Made by a program: the position numbers and the translations under genes | Origin: Agromyces luteolus | GTDB lineage: Bacteria; Actinomycetota; Actinomycetes; Actinomycetales; Microbacteriaceae | Length of the DNA: 64,000 bases | NCBI RefSeq assembly: GCF_009729855.1 | Contig: NZ_WODA01000004.1 | Span: forward strand, 86,755-150,754 | Direction: 5' to 3' | Notes under the pieces: model-generated | What the model saw: only the letters and a program-made list of their open reading frames with translations | Told to the model about the DNA's origin: nothing | Databases searched by the model: none | In this document: one piece after another, positions 45,407 through 54,631 of the stretch | Position numbering within the stretch: the stretch's first letter is position 1 | Layout of the letters: each line of letters starts with the position of its first letter

Positions 45407-48400
45407 TCAGCCGGCCGCGCAGAGCTCGCCGTTCAGCGTGAACGCGCTCGGCGCCGTGTTGTCACCCCCGTTCACGCGTCCGTTGAACCCGACCTCGATG
45501 CTCGAGCCAGGCTCGATGCGACCGTTCCACGGCAGGTTCGTCGCGGTGACCGATGAGCCGTCCTGCGACCAGAACGCGTCACGGCCGTTGCGGACCGTCT
45601 GCGAACCGTCGAACTCGAAGCCGAGCTCCCATCCGTCGATCGGCTCGTCGCCGACGTTGGAGAGGGTGAGCGTCGCGTCGAACGCCTTCTTCGAGTTGCC
45701 CTCGACCACGTAGGAGACCTCGCAGGTCGGCACGTGCTCGGCGAGCGTGAGGAACGTGATCGAGTACGCCGGGAAGTCGTACGTGAACTCGTTCCCGCCG
45801 CCGCTCCACGAGCGGTCGACCGGGACGAGGTGCTCCGGTTCGGCCTTCGTGTTCACGTCGCCCGGCGCGCCGACCATCTCGGTCACCGCGACCTCGTCGT
45901 CGACGACCATGCCGCCGGTCACCGACACCGCCGTGCGCGCGGTGGCGCCCGTCGGGTTCACGACCTTCAGCACGGTGTCGCCGGTCTCCTCGTCGTGCGT
46001 GACGACCTGGTAGAGGCCCTTCGCGCTCGGCTCGGTGTAGGTGAGCTGCAGCTCGCCGTCGAGGTAGAGCGAGATGGTCGAGCCATCCACGACCACCGTC
46101 ACGTGGTAGTCGCGCCCGGTCTGGATCGAGTGGCCCTCGACCGCGGCGACCTCGTTCGCGCCGCCACCCGATGCGTGCTGGAGGGCCTGCCGGCTGTTGT
46201 TCCACCCGCCGAGGTTCCACCAGTAGTAGTCGTTCGCGCCGCCGGCGGCGAAGCCGACGAGGAAGCCCTCCGACCCGGCGAGCTTGCGCGCGTCGAGTTC
46301 GAGCGTGTAGTTCGACCAGTCCTGCGCGTAGGCGTCGGGCATGAGCGACCGGGCGTCGGTGACCGACGTCGACGACTGCACGTACTCGCCGCCCTGCACG
46401 GCCCAGCTGCCCGCCACGGGCGACCAGTCCGATCCGGCGTCGAACGACTGCGAGTACAACTCGTCGCCGCTCGCATTCGAGGTGACCCGCACGTCGTCGT
46501 ACGCCGCGCTCGTCGCCCACGTGGACAGGAAGACCCCGCCGTCGAGGTCGTTCGCGGCATCCGCCTCGGAATGGGTCGACGGAACCACCTCGTCGCCGAC
46601 GTTCGTCATGAACATCTGCTGCGTGTAGTAGTTCACCGAGCCCCACGACTCGTCGTTGTCGAACCACATCATGTCGGGCGCCCACTGCACGTGGTCCTCG
46701 TTGGCGAACATCGGTGCGTACGACGCGAGCTCCACGAGGTCGGAGTTGCGCTCGAGGCCCGTCATGTAGGCGGCCTCGGCGAGCGCGTTGCCGAACGTGT
46801 TGCCGCGCGAGGCGTACTCGCCGAGGAACACGTGCGGTCCCTCGCGGTCGTACGCGTCGTAGCGCTCCGAGTTCTGGAGGAACCAGGTCGGGTCGTTGTA
46901 GTAGTGCTCGTCGACCATGTCGACGCCCTGCGCCCGGTTGAACTCCCACAGTTCGTCGAAGCGCGCGCCCGTGTCATCCGGCCCCGAGTTCGAGATGATC
47001 GTGATCTCGGGGTGGGCGGCCTCGATCGCGTCGCGGAACCTCGGGAAGTTCGCCTGGAACGTGTCGGTGTTCTCCTCGTTGCCGAGGCCGATGTAACGCA
47101 GGTCGAAGGGCTCCGGATGTCCCAGCTCGGCGCGCTTCGCGCCCCATTCGGTCGTCTCGGCGTCGCCCGTGGCGAACTCGATCAGGTCGACCGTGTCCTG
47201 CACCCAGCGATCAATGCGCGCGTCATCCGTCATTTCCGGGATGTTGCTGCCGCACCCGTTCGCCCCGACCGACACCACGGGAAGCGGTGTTGCGCCGAGG
47301 TCCTCGGCCCACTCCATGTACTCGAGGTAGCCGATGCCGTACGACTGGTTGTAGCCCCAGAAGTTCCAGTTGGTCGGGCGCTCCTCGACCGGTCCGATGG
47401 TCTCCTTCCACTGGTAGGTGCGCCGGCGGTCCTGGCCGTCGGACTCGAGGTAAGTGTCGAACGTGCCGACGTTGGTGACGCACCCGCCGGGGAAGCGGAG
47501 GAAGCTCGGCTCGAGCTCCGCCACCTTCTCGGCGAGGTCCTTGCGGAGCGGGCTCTTGCCGTTCACCGGCCCGACCCACGTGTCGACCGGGAACAGCGAG
47601 ACCATGTCGAGCTGCACCGTTCCCGCCCCGCCCGTGAGGACGACCAGGCGGCCGGCGTCGGTGGTCGCGTTCGCGGTGAGCCGCACCTCGACCTGGCGCC
47701 AGGTGTCGTCGCCCGCGATCGAGACGGTGCCGAGCGCGAACTGCTCCGTGCCGTCGGCGTTCTCGATCGCGACGGTCAGCTGCTGCGCGGTCGCCGACCG
47801 GGTCCACACCGAGAAGTCGTAGCTCTCCCCCTCCTCCACGGCGACGCCGCGGTTGTACCCGAGGTTGCGCACGCCGACGCCCGGGCCGCCCGCCGTCACC
47901 GTGAGCGACGCGCGGTTCGAGTCGTTCAGCCAGCGGGCTCGGTCGCTGCCGACCGCGATCGAACCGGCGGCGCCGCGCTCGACCTTCTGCCACGCGGTGA
48001 GGCCGTTGAACGACGCGTTGTCGGCCGTCGAGAACTCGAAGGACCGGTTCCGCACGAGCTCCGCGTAGAGCCCGCCGTCGGCGGCGTAGTTGATGTCCTC
48101 GTAGAAGATGCCGTACAGGTCGTCGCTCATCTCGGTGCGCTCGGCCGCCGTGTCGATCTCGATCGAGTGCTCGGCGATCTCGACCGGCACGATCTCGAGT
48201 CGCGCGGCATCCGCCGCCTCCCCGATCACGAGCCGGCCGTCGGCGTCGACGCCCGCGTACCCCGCGCCGTCGGCCGTGCGCAGCGCGACCTTGCCGCCGC
48301 CCACGTCGGTCAGGCGGAACGCCGTGGGCTCGTCGCCCTCGCCGCCGAACGCGACGCGCCCGTCGCGGACGACGACCGGCCGGTCGCCGCCCTGCTCGCG

Positions 48401-50881
48401 AAGGGCGATGGGGCGAGCGGATGCCTCGCCGGCGAGCTCCTCCGCCGTGAACGCGAGCTCGGCGAACGGGCGGTCCTCCACGAACCGGATGGTCGCGTCG
48501 CCGTCGCCCGCGTCCCCGTCTTCGGCGAGGTGGCTCGCGTCGGCGTCGCGGGTGAGCGTGAACGCGCCCTCGGGAACCAGGTCGGCGCCCTCGGGCTCGA
48601 CGATCGCGAGGTAGTCGAACGTCGCCTCGTGGCTCGGCGCGCTGCCCGCGGCGAGCGCGTAGAGCCCGATGCGGGTGACGTCGAAACCGACGGTCGCCCG
48701 TGCGGCCTCGGCCCACTCGAACCCGGTCCAGTAGCTCGTCACGATCTCGTCGCCCGTGCGCTGCACGCGCAGGTACTCGTGCGTCGAGCCGGGGCGGGCG
48801 GTGAACGTCGAGCGGTAGACCGCGTTCTCCTCCACGCCGTTCTCGATGACGGTCGGGCCGCCCGGCGCGAAGCTCACGTTGGTGAGGCCCGCGCGGACGT
48901 AGTCGTCGAAGCCCGCCATGGCGATGAGGCCGGCGCCCTGGAAGTCGCGCGCGACCGCGCCCGTCACCGACGTGTACGCGGTGAAGTCGCCGACGGGCAC
49001 GTCGACGAGGAACACGTTGTCGGCCGTGTTGTCGCCCTGGTACGTGTCGCCCCGCTGCGACTGGATCGTGAGCGAACCCGGGTTCTCGGTCAGCGACCAC
49101 GCGCTCGGGATCTCGGAGACGATGCTCCACCGGTCGTCGAGCGTCTCGTCGTCGAACTCGTCGATCCAGGCGTCGTCGGGCAGTTCGGGCGCCGCGGGTG
49201 TCGCGACCGTCACGGTCGCCTCGCCGGAGGTGCCGCGGGTCGAGCTCGCCGTGATCGTCGCGGTGCCGTCGCCGACCGCGGTCACGATGCCGTCGGCGTC
49301 GACTGTGGCGACCGACTCGTCGCCCGAGCCCCAGGCGACGGTGCGGTCCTCCGCGGTGACGGGCGTGACGGATGCCTCGAGCTGCCGCGTCTCGCCGGGG
49401 GCGAGCGCGACCTCGGACGGCGCGACCGTGACGCCCTCGGCGAGCGCGTCGGCCTGGTAGGTCTCGAGGAGGCGCTGGTACTCGCTCGCCGTTACGGGGA
49501 TGACCGTGCCGTGGCGCGGGCTCTCGGGGAGCTCGGCGTCGGGCACCGCGGTCCACGCGGCGCTCGCGAGGTCGTTCGTCTCGAAGAGCATGTAGCCCTC
49601 GCCGCCGTGGTACGACGGCTGGTCCTGCAGAAGGTACCACGTGTCATCCGTGTTGCTCTCGAACATCGACGGACCCTCGCCGCCGGTGAACGCGCCGCCC
49701 CACGGGTTCGGCTCGCCGAACCCGACGCGCTCGGCCATGAGCTCCCAGCCGTCGCCGTCGGTCACGCCCTGCGTGAGCCGGAGCTCGGTCGAGCGCTCCT
49801 GGCGCATGCCCATGTACGACTCGTCCTTGGTGAGGCGGTAGTAGACGCCGTCCTCCTCGGCGATGGTCGAGTCGATCATGCCGCGACCGGCGCCCTGCGG
49901 CTCGTCGATCCAGACCTGCGGCTCGGAGAACGTGACGAAGTCGCGCGTCGTGGCGACCATCATGCGCTGGTAGCTCGTGGAGATGTCGCGCTGCTCGGGC
50001 GGCAGGTCGGCCGGGTAGAGCGCCGACGCCCAGTAGACGACGTACTCCCCCGCCGCGGCATCCCAGTGTGCCTCGGGCGCCCAGGTGTTGCCGGCGTTCT
50101 CGGGGGCGACGACGACCTCGCGCTGGTCGGACCAGTTCACGAGGTCGGTCGACTCCCAGACCATGATCGAGCGGCTGCCGGTCTCCTGCGCGTCGCCGAA
50201 GTTGCCGCCGCCGTAGATCTTCAGGTCGGTCGCGATGAGGAAGAAGCGGTCGCCCTCGGGGCTCCTGATGAGGAAGGGGTCGCGCAGGCCCTGCTCGCCG
50301 AGCGTCGAGGCGAGCACCGACTCGCCGTCGTTGAGGCTCATCCACGACTCGGGGTCGTTCCCGACGCTGGCCGCGAAGTAGATCTCCTCGCCGTCGGCGG
50401 TCGACTCCCCGACGAAGTGCGGGAAGAAGTAGGCCGAGTACGGCTCGGACTCGGGCAGCGGCAGGACGGTCGCGGCGTAGTCGTGCGTCGCCGTCTCGCC
50501 GTCAAGCGTCGCGGTCGCGGTGAGCGTGACCGCGACCGGGTCGTCGCCCGTCGCCGGGCGCGTCACGACTCCGTCGGTCGTGATGACCCCGGGGTCGCTC
50601 GTCGCCCAGTCGACCTCGGCGCCGCCCTCGCCCGTCGCGGGCAGCGTGAGGTTGCCGCGCACGTCGTCGAGGTTGGGGATCACGATGCCGGCCGCTGCGG
50701 CCTCGACCGGGGTCTCGGCGACGGCGGACGACGCCATGGTGATCGCCCCGAGCGGCGCGATCAGGGCGACCGCGACGGCGCCGGAGATCGGCAGCCTCGC
50801 GGTCCGGATGCCTCGGCGCGCGGCACCGGGCTCTCGTGCAGGGCGCGGCGAACGTGGGCCGCGCGTGGCTCGGGTCGTCAT
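45407..50881 (-). CDS. Secreted multidomain GH43-GH51 arabinofuranosidase with CBM2
   Basis: 1824-aa exported enzyme for arabinose-containing plant polysaccharides. Order: signal peptide (about 1-55), Ig-like domain (65-142), GH43 five-bladed propeller (about 148-470, with LRDPFLIRSPEG and NTWAPEAHW), Big_2 Ig domain (480-562), a concanavalin-like sandwich (572-780), a linker beta domain, GH51 (about 925-1715) with LRFPGGCVTN, acid/base Glu in IGLGNEENTD and nucleophile Glu in VFLGEYASRG. A LamG-like module is inserted (about 1480-1640), and a C-terminal CBM2-like domain follows (CEVSYVVEGNSKKAF to NGELC). Two arabinose-releasing catalytic units in one chain is uncommon. A LacI-type operator lies 55 bp upstream. 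Confidence 0.9.
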   Translation of the reverse strand: MTTRATRGPRSPRPAREPGAARRGIRTARLPISGAVAVALIAPLGAITMASSAVAETPVEAAAAGIVIPNLDDVRGNLTLPATGEGGAEVDWATSDPGVITTDGVVTRPATGDDPVAVTLTATATLDGETATHDYAATVLPLPESEPYSAYFFPHFVGESTADGEEIYFAASVGNDPESWMSLNDGESVLASTLGEQGLRDPFLIRSPEGDRFFLIATDLKIYGGGNFGDAQETGSRSIMVWESTDLVNWSDQREVVVAPENAGNTWAPEAHWDAAAGEYVVYWASALYPADLPPEQRDISTSYQRMMVATTRDFVTFSEPQVWIDEPQGAGRGMIDSTIAEEDGVYYRLTKDESYMGMRQERSTELRLTQGVTDGDGWELMAERVGFGEPNPWGGAFTGGEGPSMFESNTDDTWYLLQDQPSYHGGEGYMLFETNDLASAAWTAVPDAELPESPRHGTVIPVTASEYQRLLETYQADALAEGVTVAPSEVALAPGETRQLEASVTPVTAEDRTVAWGSGDESVATVDADGIVTAVGDGTATITASSTRGTSGEATVTVATPAAPELPDDAWIDEFDDETLDDRWSIVSEIPSAWSLTENPGSLTIQSQRGDTYQGDNTADNVFLVDVPVGDFTAYTSVTGAVARDFQGAGLIAMAGFDDYVRAGLTNVSFAPGGPTVIENGVEENAVYRSTFTARPGSTHEYLRVQRTGDEIVTSYWTGFEWAEAARATVGFDVTRIGLYALAAGSAPSHEATFDYLAIVEPEGADLVPEGAFTLTRDADASHLAEDGDAGDGDATIRFVEDRPFAELAFTAEELAGEASARPIALREQGGDRPVVVRDGRVAFGGEGDEPTAFRLTDVGGGKVALRTADGAGYAGVDADGRLVIGEAADAARLEIVPVEIAEHSIEIDTAAERTEMSDDLYGIFYEDINYAADGGLYAELVRNRSFEFSTADNASFNGLTAWQKVERGAAGSIAVGSDRARWLNDSNRASLTVTAGGPGVGVRNLGYNRGVAVEEGESYDFSVWTRSATAQQLTVAIENADGTEQFALGTVSIAGDDTWRQVEVRLTANATTDAGRLVVLTGGAGTVQLDMVSLFPVDTWVGPVNGKSPLRKDLAEKVAELEPSFLRFPGGCVTNVGTFDTYLESDGQDRRRTYQWKETIGPVEERPTNWNFWGYNQSYGIGYLEYMEWAEDLGATPLPVVSVGANGCGSNIPEMTDDARIDRWVQDTVDLIEFATGDAETTEWGAKRAELGHPEPFDLRYIGLGNEENTDTFQANFPRFRDAIEAAHPEITIISNSGPDDTGARFDELWEFNRAQGVDMVDEHYYNDPTWFLQNSERYDAYDREGPHVFLGEYASRGNTFGNALAEAAYMTGLERNSDLVELASYAPMFANEDHVQWAPDMMWFDNDESWGSVNYYTQQMFMTNVGDEVVPSTHSEADAANDLDGGVFLSTWATSAAYDDVRVTSNASGDELYSQSFDAGSDWSPVAGSWAVQGGEYVQSSTSVTDARSLMPDAYAQDWSNYTLELDARKLAGSEGFLVGFAAGGANDYYWWNLGGWNNSRQALQHASGGGANEVAAVEGHSIQTGRDYHVTVVVDGSTISLYLDGELQLTYTEPSAKGLYQVVTHDEETGDTVLKVVNPTGATARTAVSVTGGMVVDDEVAVTEMVGAPGDVNTKAEPEHLVPVDRSWSGGGNEFTYDFPAYSITFLTLAEHVPTCEVSYVVEGNSKKAFDATLTLSNVGDEPIDGWELGFEFDGSQTVRNGRDAFWSQDGSSVTATNLPWNGRIEPGSSIEVGFNGRVNGGDNTAPSAFTLNGELCAAG

Positions 50882-50936
50882 CGACCGTCCTCGCTCTCTT
50901 CGTCGGGAGTAAGTGATGGAGCACGCGTGAGCCGTC

Positions 50937-50966
50937 TGTTAGCGCTCACAATTGTGAACGCTAACA
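50937..50966. promoter_or_regulatory. Arabinose-regulon operator of the GH43-GH51 gene
   Basis: TGTTAGCG (50937-50944) and CGCTAACA (50959-50966) flank TCACAATTGTGA, giving a 30-bp near-perfect dyad built from two TTAGCGCTCACAA-like units. Related sites precede the ytfQ-like and araB genes. Confidence 0.65.
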
Positions 50967-51078
50967 GCATCCGCTGTTGCGCGCCAGACCCCTGTTCAGC
51001 GAGATTTCATGACGAGCGGATGCCTCGGAGTGAGCGCTCACAAATCCGGAGATTGCGCTCCGCCCGCGTCGTTACCCG

Positions 51079-51138
51079 GTGCATGAGAATCCGGCATTGG
51101 GGCCGGCACCAGCCCGCACCACCCGGATCGTCATGCAC
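51079..51138. repeat. Palindromic intergenic repeat, copy C
   Basis: GTGCATGAGAATCCGG (51079-51094) and CCGGATCGTCATGCAC (51123-51138), one arm mismatch. Its right flank resembles that of copy B. The gap 50882-51316 holds only the operator and copies C and D. Confidence 0.7.
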
Positions 51139-51200
51139 GAGTCTTGGGCGGCGGACCGTGCGACGCCGCCCGGACTGCCGCTCGGCCGGATCGTCTCGGG

Positions 51201-51260
51201 CGCATGAGAATCCGGCCTACGGCCTCGCGTGCGCGGGCATCGCCCGGATTCTCATGTGCG
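51201..51260. repeat. Palindromic intergenic repeat, copy D
   Basis: CGCATGAGAATCCGG (51201-51215) and CCGGATTCTCATGTGCG (51244-51260). It lies 62 bp after copy C in the same orientation. Confidence 0.7.
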
Positions 51261-51316
51261 AGTTCCAGACGGCGACGAGCGTCGGCGCAGCGCCGAGCGC
51301 GAAACCGGCGCGGAGG

Positions 51317-52447
51317 TCAGGAGGAGACGGCAGCACGGGAGCCCGACTTCGACGACGCGGAGGAGGGCGCCGAGGGTGCCGCGTCGCCGAGCGGCGCCGT
51401 GCTCGCGCGCACGATGAGGTCGGGCACGCGCGGCGCGGGCATCCGGTCGTCGTCGCCGAGCACGGCGAGCACGCCGGCCATGGCGTCGCGGCCGAGCTCG
51501 ACGAAGTCCTGCCGGACGGTCGTGAGCGGCGGCGCGAAGAACTCCGCCTCGGGGATGTCGTCGAAGCCGACGACGCTCACGTCGCCCGGCACCGAGCGCC
51601 CCGCCTCGGCGAGCGCGTGGATCACGCCGAGCGCCATCTGGTCGTTGGAGACGAACACGGCGGTCATCTCGCGGTCCTCGGCGAGGGTGCGACCGTGCAC
51701 GTAGCCGCTGCCGGGCGACCAGTCGCCGACGAGCGGCTCGCGGGCGGGCAGGCCGTGCTCGCCGAGTTCGGCGGCCCAGCCGCGCACCCGCTCGGCGCCG
51801 TCCATCGCGTTGGTCGGCCCGCTCACGTGCCGGATCTCGCGGTGGCCGAGCTCGATGAGGTGCCCGACGGCGAGGCGCGCGCCCGCGTACTGGTCGAGCC
51901 AGACGCGGTGCATCGAGCCCCGGTCCTCGGATGCCACGGCCACGACGGGCACGCCGAGCTCGATGCCGTCGAGCGCGTCGAGCGCCGCGCGCTGCGCGGC
52001 GATGAGCACGATCGCCTCGACGTTCTGGCGCACCAGGAGTTCGGCCGTGGAGCGCAGGCTCGCGGCATCCGTCTCGAGCATGCTCGCCGTGATGACCGAG
52101 TAGCGCGCATCGCGCGCGGCCTCGTTGAAGTGCAGCGCGGTGCTCGAGGGGCCGTAGTCGGGGGCGCCGGTCACGATGAGCCCGAGCGTGCGGGTGCGAC
52201 GCGTGACGAGCGCCCGCGCGGCCGGCGACGGCACGTAGCGCAGCTGCTTGATGGCCTGCTCGACGCGGGCCCGCGTGGCGGGCCGCACGTTCGGCAGGTC
52301 GTTGAGCACGCGCGAGACGGTCTGGTGGGACACGCCGGCGAGCCTGGCCACGTCGAAGATCGTCGCGGCCCTGGCCTTCTCGTCGTCGCTCACTCTCCGA
52401 CCGGCTCCCTGCCCCGCGCCTGCGGCGCGCTCGTTCCCCGCCATCAT
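51317..52447 (-). CDS. LacI family regulator of the arabinose locus (copy 1)
   Basis: 376-aa LacI regulator. The HTH is ATIFDVARLAGVSHQTVSRVLNDLP (about residues 28-52), preceded by a 25-residue extension and followed by a sugar-binding core (APDYGPSSTALHFNEAARDA, FVSNDQMALGVIHALAEAG, FDDIPEAEFFAPPLTTVRQDF). A closely related paralogue is at 59314. The start may be ATG 52447 or the GTG about 18 codons in. It lies between the GH43-GH51 gene and the importer operon, both carrying TTAGCGCT operators, and is the likely regulator of at least one. Confidence 0.9.
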   Translation of the reverse strand: MMAGNERAAGAGQGAGRRVSDDEKARAATIFDVARLAGVSHQTVSRVLNDLPNVRPATRARVEQAIKQLRYVPSPAARALVTRRTRTLGLIVTGAPDYGPSSTALHFNEAARDARYSVITASMLETDAASLRSTAELLVRQNVEAIVLIAAQRAALDALDGIELGVPVVAVASEDRGSMHRVWLDQYAGARLAVGHLIELGHREIRHVSGPTNAMDGAERVRGWAAELGEHGLPAREPLVGDWSPGSGYVHGRTLAEDREMTAVFVSNDQMALGVIHALAEAGRSVPGDVSVVGFDDIPEAEFFAPPLTTVRQDFVELGRDAMAGVLAVLGDDDRMPAPRVPDLIVRASTAPLGDAAPSAPSSASSKSGSRAAVSS

Positions 52448-52471
52448 CCCATCCGCCGCCGCCCGGTGCGG

Positions 52472-52506
52472 GGAGGACGGACCCCCGCGAGCGGGGGCCG
52501 CCCTCC
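52472..52506. terminator. Terminator after the arabinose importer operon
   Basis: GGAGGACGGACCCCCGC (52472-52488) pairs with GCGGGGGCCGCCCTCC (52491-52506), with small mismatches. It directly follows the permease stop at 52515. Confidence 0.65.
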
Positions 52507-52514
52507 GTCGCCGC

Positions 52515-53591
52515 TCATCGTCGCCTGGCCGTGAGCACCTTCTGCAGGATGATGAACACGAGCAGCAGCGCGCCGATGAAGATCTTCGTCCACCACGACG
52601 AGAGCGTGCCCTCGAAGGTGATGATCGTCTGGATCACGCCGAGCACCAGGACGCCGAGCACCGAGCCGAGCACGAACCCGTAGCCGCCGGTGAGCAGGGT
52701 GCCGCCGATCACGACCGCGGCGATCGCGTCGAGCTCGGTGCCGATCGCCGTGAGCGGGTAGCCCGAGAGCGTGTAGAAGGTGAACAGCACGCCCGCGAGG
52801 CCCGAGCAGAAGCCCGAGATCACGTAGACGAGCACCTTGGTGCGCGCGACCGGCAGGCCCATCAGCAGGCCCGACTGCTCGCCGCCGCCGATCGCGTAGA
52901 CCGTGCGGCCGAACCGCGTGCCGTGCAGCACCCAGACCGCGATGCCCACGACGACGAGCGCGATGATCACGCTCGGCGTGATCGACAGGCCGGCGCCGAG
53001 CGGGATACGCGAGACCGCGAGCTGGATGAACGTCGGGTCGGTGATCGAGATCGACGACTGGCTGATCACGTAGCAGAGGCCGCGCGCGAGGAACATCGCC
53101 GCGAGCGTCGCGATGAACGGCTGCACCTTGAACACGTGGATCATCAGGCCGACGAGAAGGCCCAGGATGCTCGTGAGCACGAGGATCAGCGGGATCACGA
53201 CGCCCGGCGACCATCCGGTCTGCAACAGGCTCGCGGCGATCATGCCCGACAGCGCGACGACCGCGCCGACCGACAGGTCGATGCCGCCCGTGAGGATCAC
53301 GAAGGTCATGCCGACCGCGAGCACGATGAGGTAGGCGTTGTCGACGAACAGGTTGAGGAACACCTGGCCGGAGAAGAACCCGCGGTAGCGGAAGCCGCCG
53401 ATCACGAAGATCGCGACGAACAGCAGGCCGGTGACCGTGACGGGTCCGTACTTCGGGCTGGTGAGCACGCCGAGCGCCGCGGCGAGCGGGCGCCGGCGGC
53501 CTCGGCCCGTCGGGGCGGTTCTGGCGGGGCCGGTGCCCCGGCGCGGGCGCGGCGGGTGGTTCGTCGTGGGCGCCTCGAGGAGCTTCGTCAT
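52515..53591 (-). CDS. yjfF: Sugar ABC transporter permease (YjfF-like)
   Basis: 358-aa CUT2-family permease with a Pro/Arg-rich cytoplasmic N-terminus and about nine hydrophobic segments. GMTFVILTGGIDLSVGAVVALSGM and LDAIAAVVIGGTLLTGGYGFVLGS are the family hallmarks. It overlaps the other permease gene by 4 nt (ATGA) and is the last gene of the importer. With YtfT it forms the channel; in E. coli the homologous system takes up furanose sugars. Confidence 0.92.
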   Translation of the reverse strand: MTKLLEAPTTNHPPRPRRGTGPARTAPTGRGRRRPLAAALGVLTSPKYGPVTVTGLLFVAIFVIGGFRYRGFFSGQVFLNLFVDNAYLIVLAVGMTFVILTGGIDLSVGAVVALSGMIAASLLQTGWSPGVVIPLILVLTSILGLLVGLMIHVFKVQPFIATLAAMFLARGLCYVISQSSISITDPTFIQLAVSRIPLGAGLSITPSVIIALVVVGIAVWVLHGTRFGRTVYAIGGGEQSGLLMGLPVARTKVLVYVISGFCSGLAGVLFTFYTLSGYPLTAIGTELDAIAAVVIGGTLLTGGYGFVLGSVLGVLVLGVIQTIITFEGTLSSWWTKIFIGALLLVFIILQKVLTARRR

Positions 53592-54631
53592 GATGCGGCG
53601 ACCCCCTTCCCGGATCGGACGGCGAGGCGTCGTCGGAACCCGCTCAGCGCCTCGGCGGTGGTGGGCGACTGCAGCAGGCACACGATCGTGACGACCGCGG
53701 CCTTGAACACCATGGTCGCGATCGGCGGGATGCCGACCGTGTAGACCGTGGTCACGAGCGTCTGGATGACGAGCGCGCCGACGAGCGTTCCGACGAGCGA
53801 ATACCGTCCGCCCGCGAGCGACGTGCCGCCGATGACGACCGCGAGGATCGCGTCGAGCTCGATGAAGAGGCCCGTGTTGTTGGCGTCGGCCGCCGCGGTG
53901 TTCGCGGTGAGGATGAGCCCCGCGATCGCCGCGCAGAGCGCGCAGAACGTGTAGACCGCGAAGAGCAGCCCGCGCGCCCGCACGCCCGCCTGGCGGCTGG
54001 CCTCGGGGTTGATGCCGACGGACTCGATGAACATGCCGAGCGCGGTGCGCCGCGTGAGGAGGGCCGCGAGCCCGAACACGACCGCCGCGATGATCACCGC
54101 GATCGGCACGCCGAGCCAGAACCCCGAGCCGAGGAACTTGAACGGCGGGCTGTTCACCGTGAGGATCTGCCCCTCGGTGATGAGCATCGCCACGCCGCGC
54201 CCCGCGGTCATGAGGATGAGCGTCGCGATGATCGGCTGGATGCCGAGCACGGCGACGAGGAACCCGTTCCACACGCCGAGCACGAGCGAGATGAGCAGTG
54301 CGACGGTCACTGCGACCGCCACGGTCGCGAGGCTGCCCGGGTCGGGCGAGCCGAGGATGATCGAGCACGCCACGGCGCCCGAGATCGCGGCGACCGCGCC
54401 GACCGAGAGGTCGATGCCGCGCGTCGCGATCACGAGCGTCATGCCGACGGCGATGATCAGGGTCGGCGCGCCGTTGCGCAGGATGTCGATGAGGCTGCCG
54501 AACAGCTGCCCGTCGCGGACCGTGATCTCGAAGAACCCGGGGAACGCGACCAGGTTGATCGCGAACAGCACGAGCAGCATCACGACCGGCCAGAACAGCC
54601 GGCTCGACGCCATCTTGGCGAGCGCGCTCAC
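53588..54631 (-). CDS. ytfT: Sugar ABC transporter permease (YtfT-like)
   Basis: 347-aa CUT2 permease. GMTLVIATRGIDLSVGAVAAISGAVACS and LDAILAVVIGGTSLAGGRYSLVGT are the repeated family signatures. The GTG start at 54631 overlaps the ATPase stop (GTGA), and an ATG 6 codons later is the alternative. The gene order receptor, ATPase, YtfT, YjfF is that of ytfQRT-yjfF. Confidence 0.93.
   Translation of the reverse strand: MSALAKMASSRLFWPVVMLLVLFAINLVAFPGFFEITVRDGQLFGSLIDILRNGAPTLIIAVGMTLVIATRGIDLSVGAVAAISGAVACSIILGSPDPGSLATVAVAVTVALLISLVLGVWNGFLVAVLGIQPIIATLILMTAGRGVAMLITEGQILTVNSPPFKFLGSGFWLGVPIAVIIAAVVFGLAALLTRRTALGMFIESVGINPEASRQAGVRARGLLFAVYTFCALCAAIAGLILTANTAAADANNTGLFIELDAILAVVIGGTSLAGGRYSLVGTLVGALVIQTLVTTVYTVGIPPIATMVFKAAVVTIVCLLQSPTTAEALSGFRRRLAVRSGKGVAAS

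Noticed and set aside
45734..52534. A 2266-codon open frame on the plus strand
   Set aside because: It is antisense to the GH43-GH51 gene and LacI, has Arg/Val/Asp-rich low-complexity translation, and arises from high GC third positions on the other strand.
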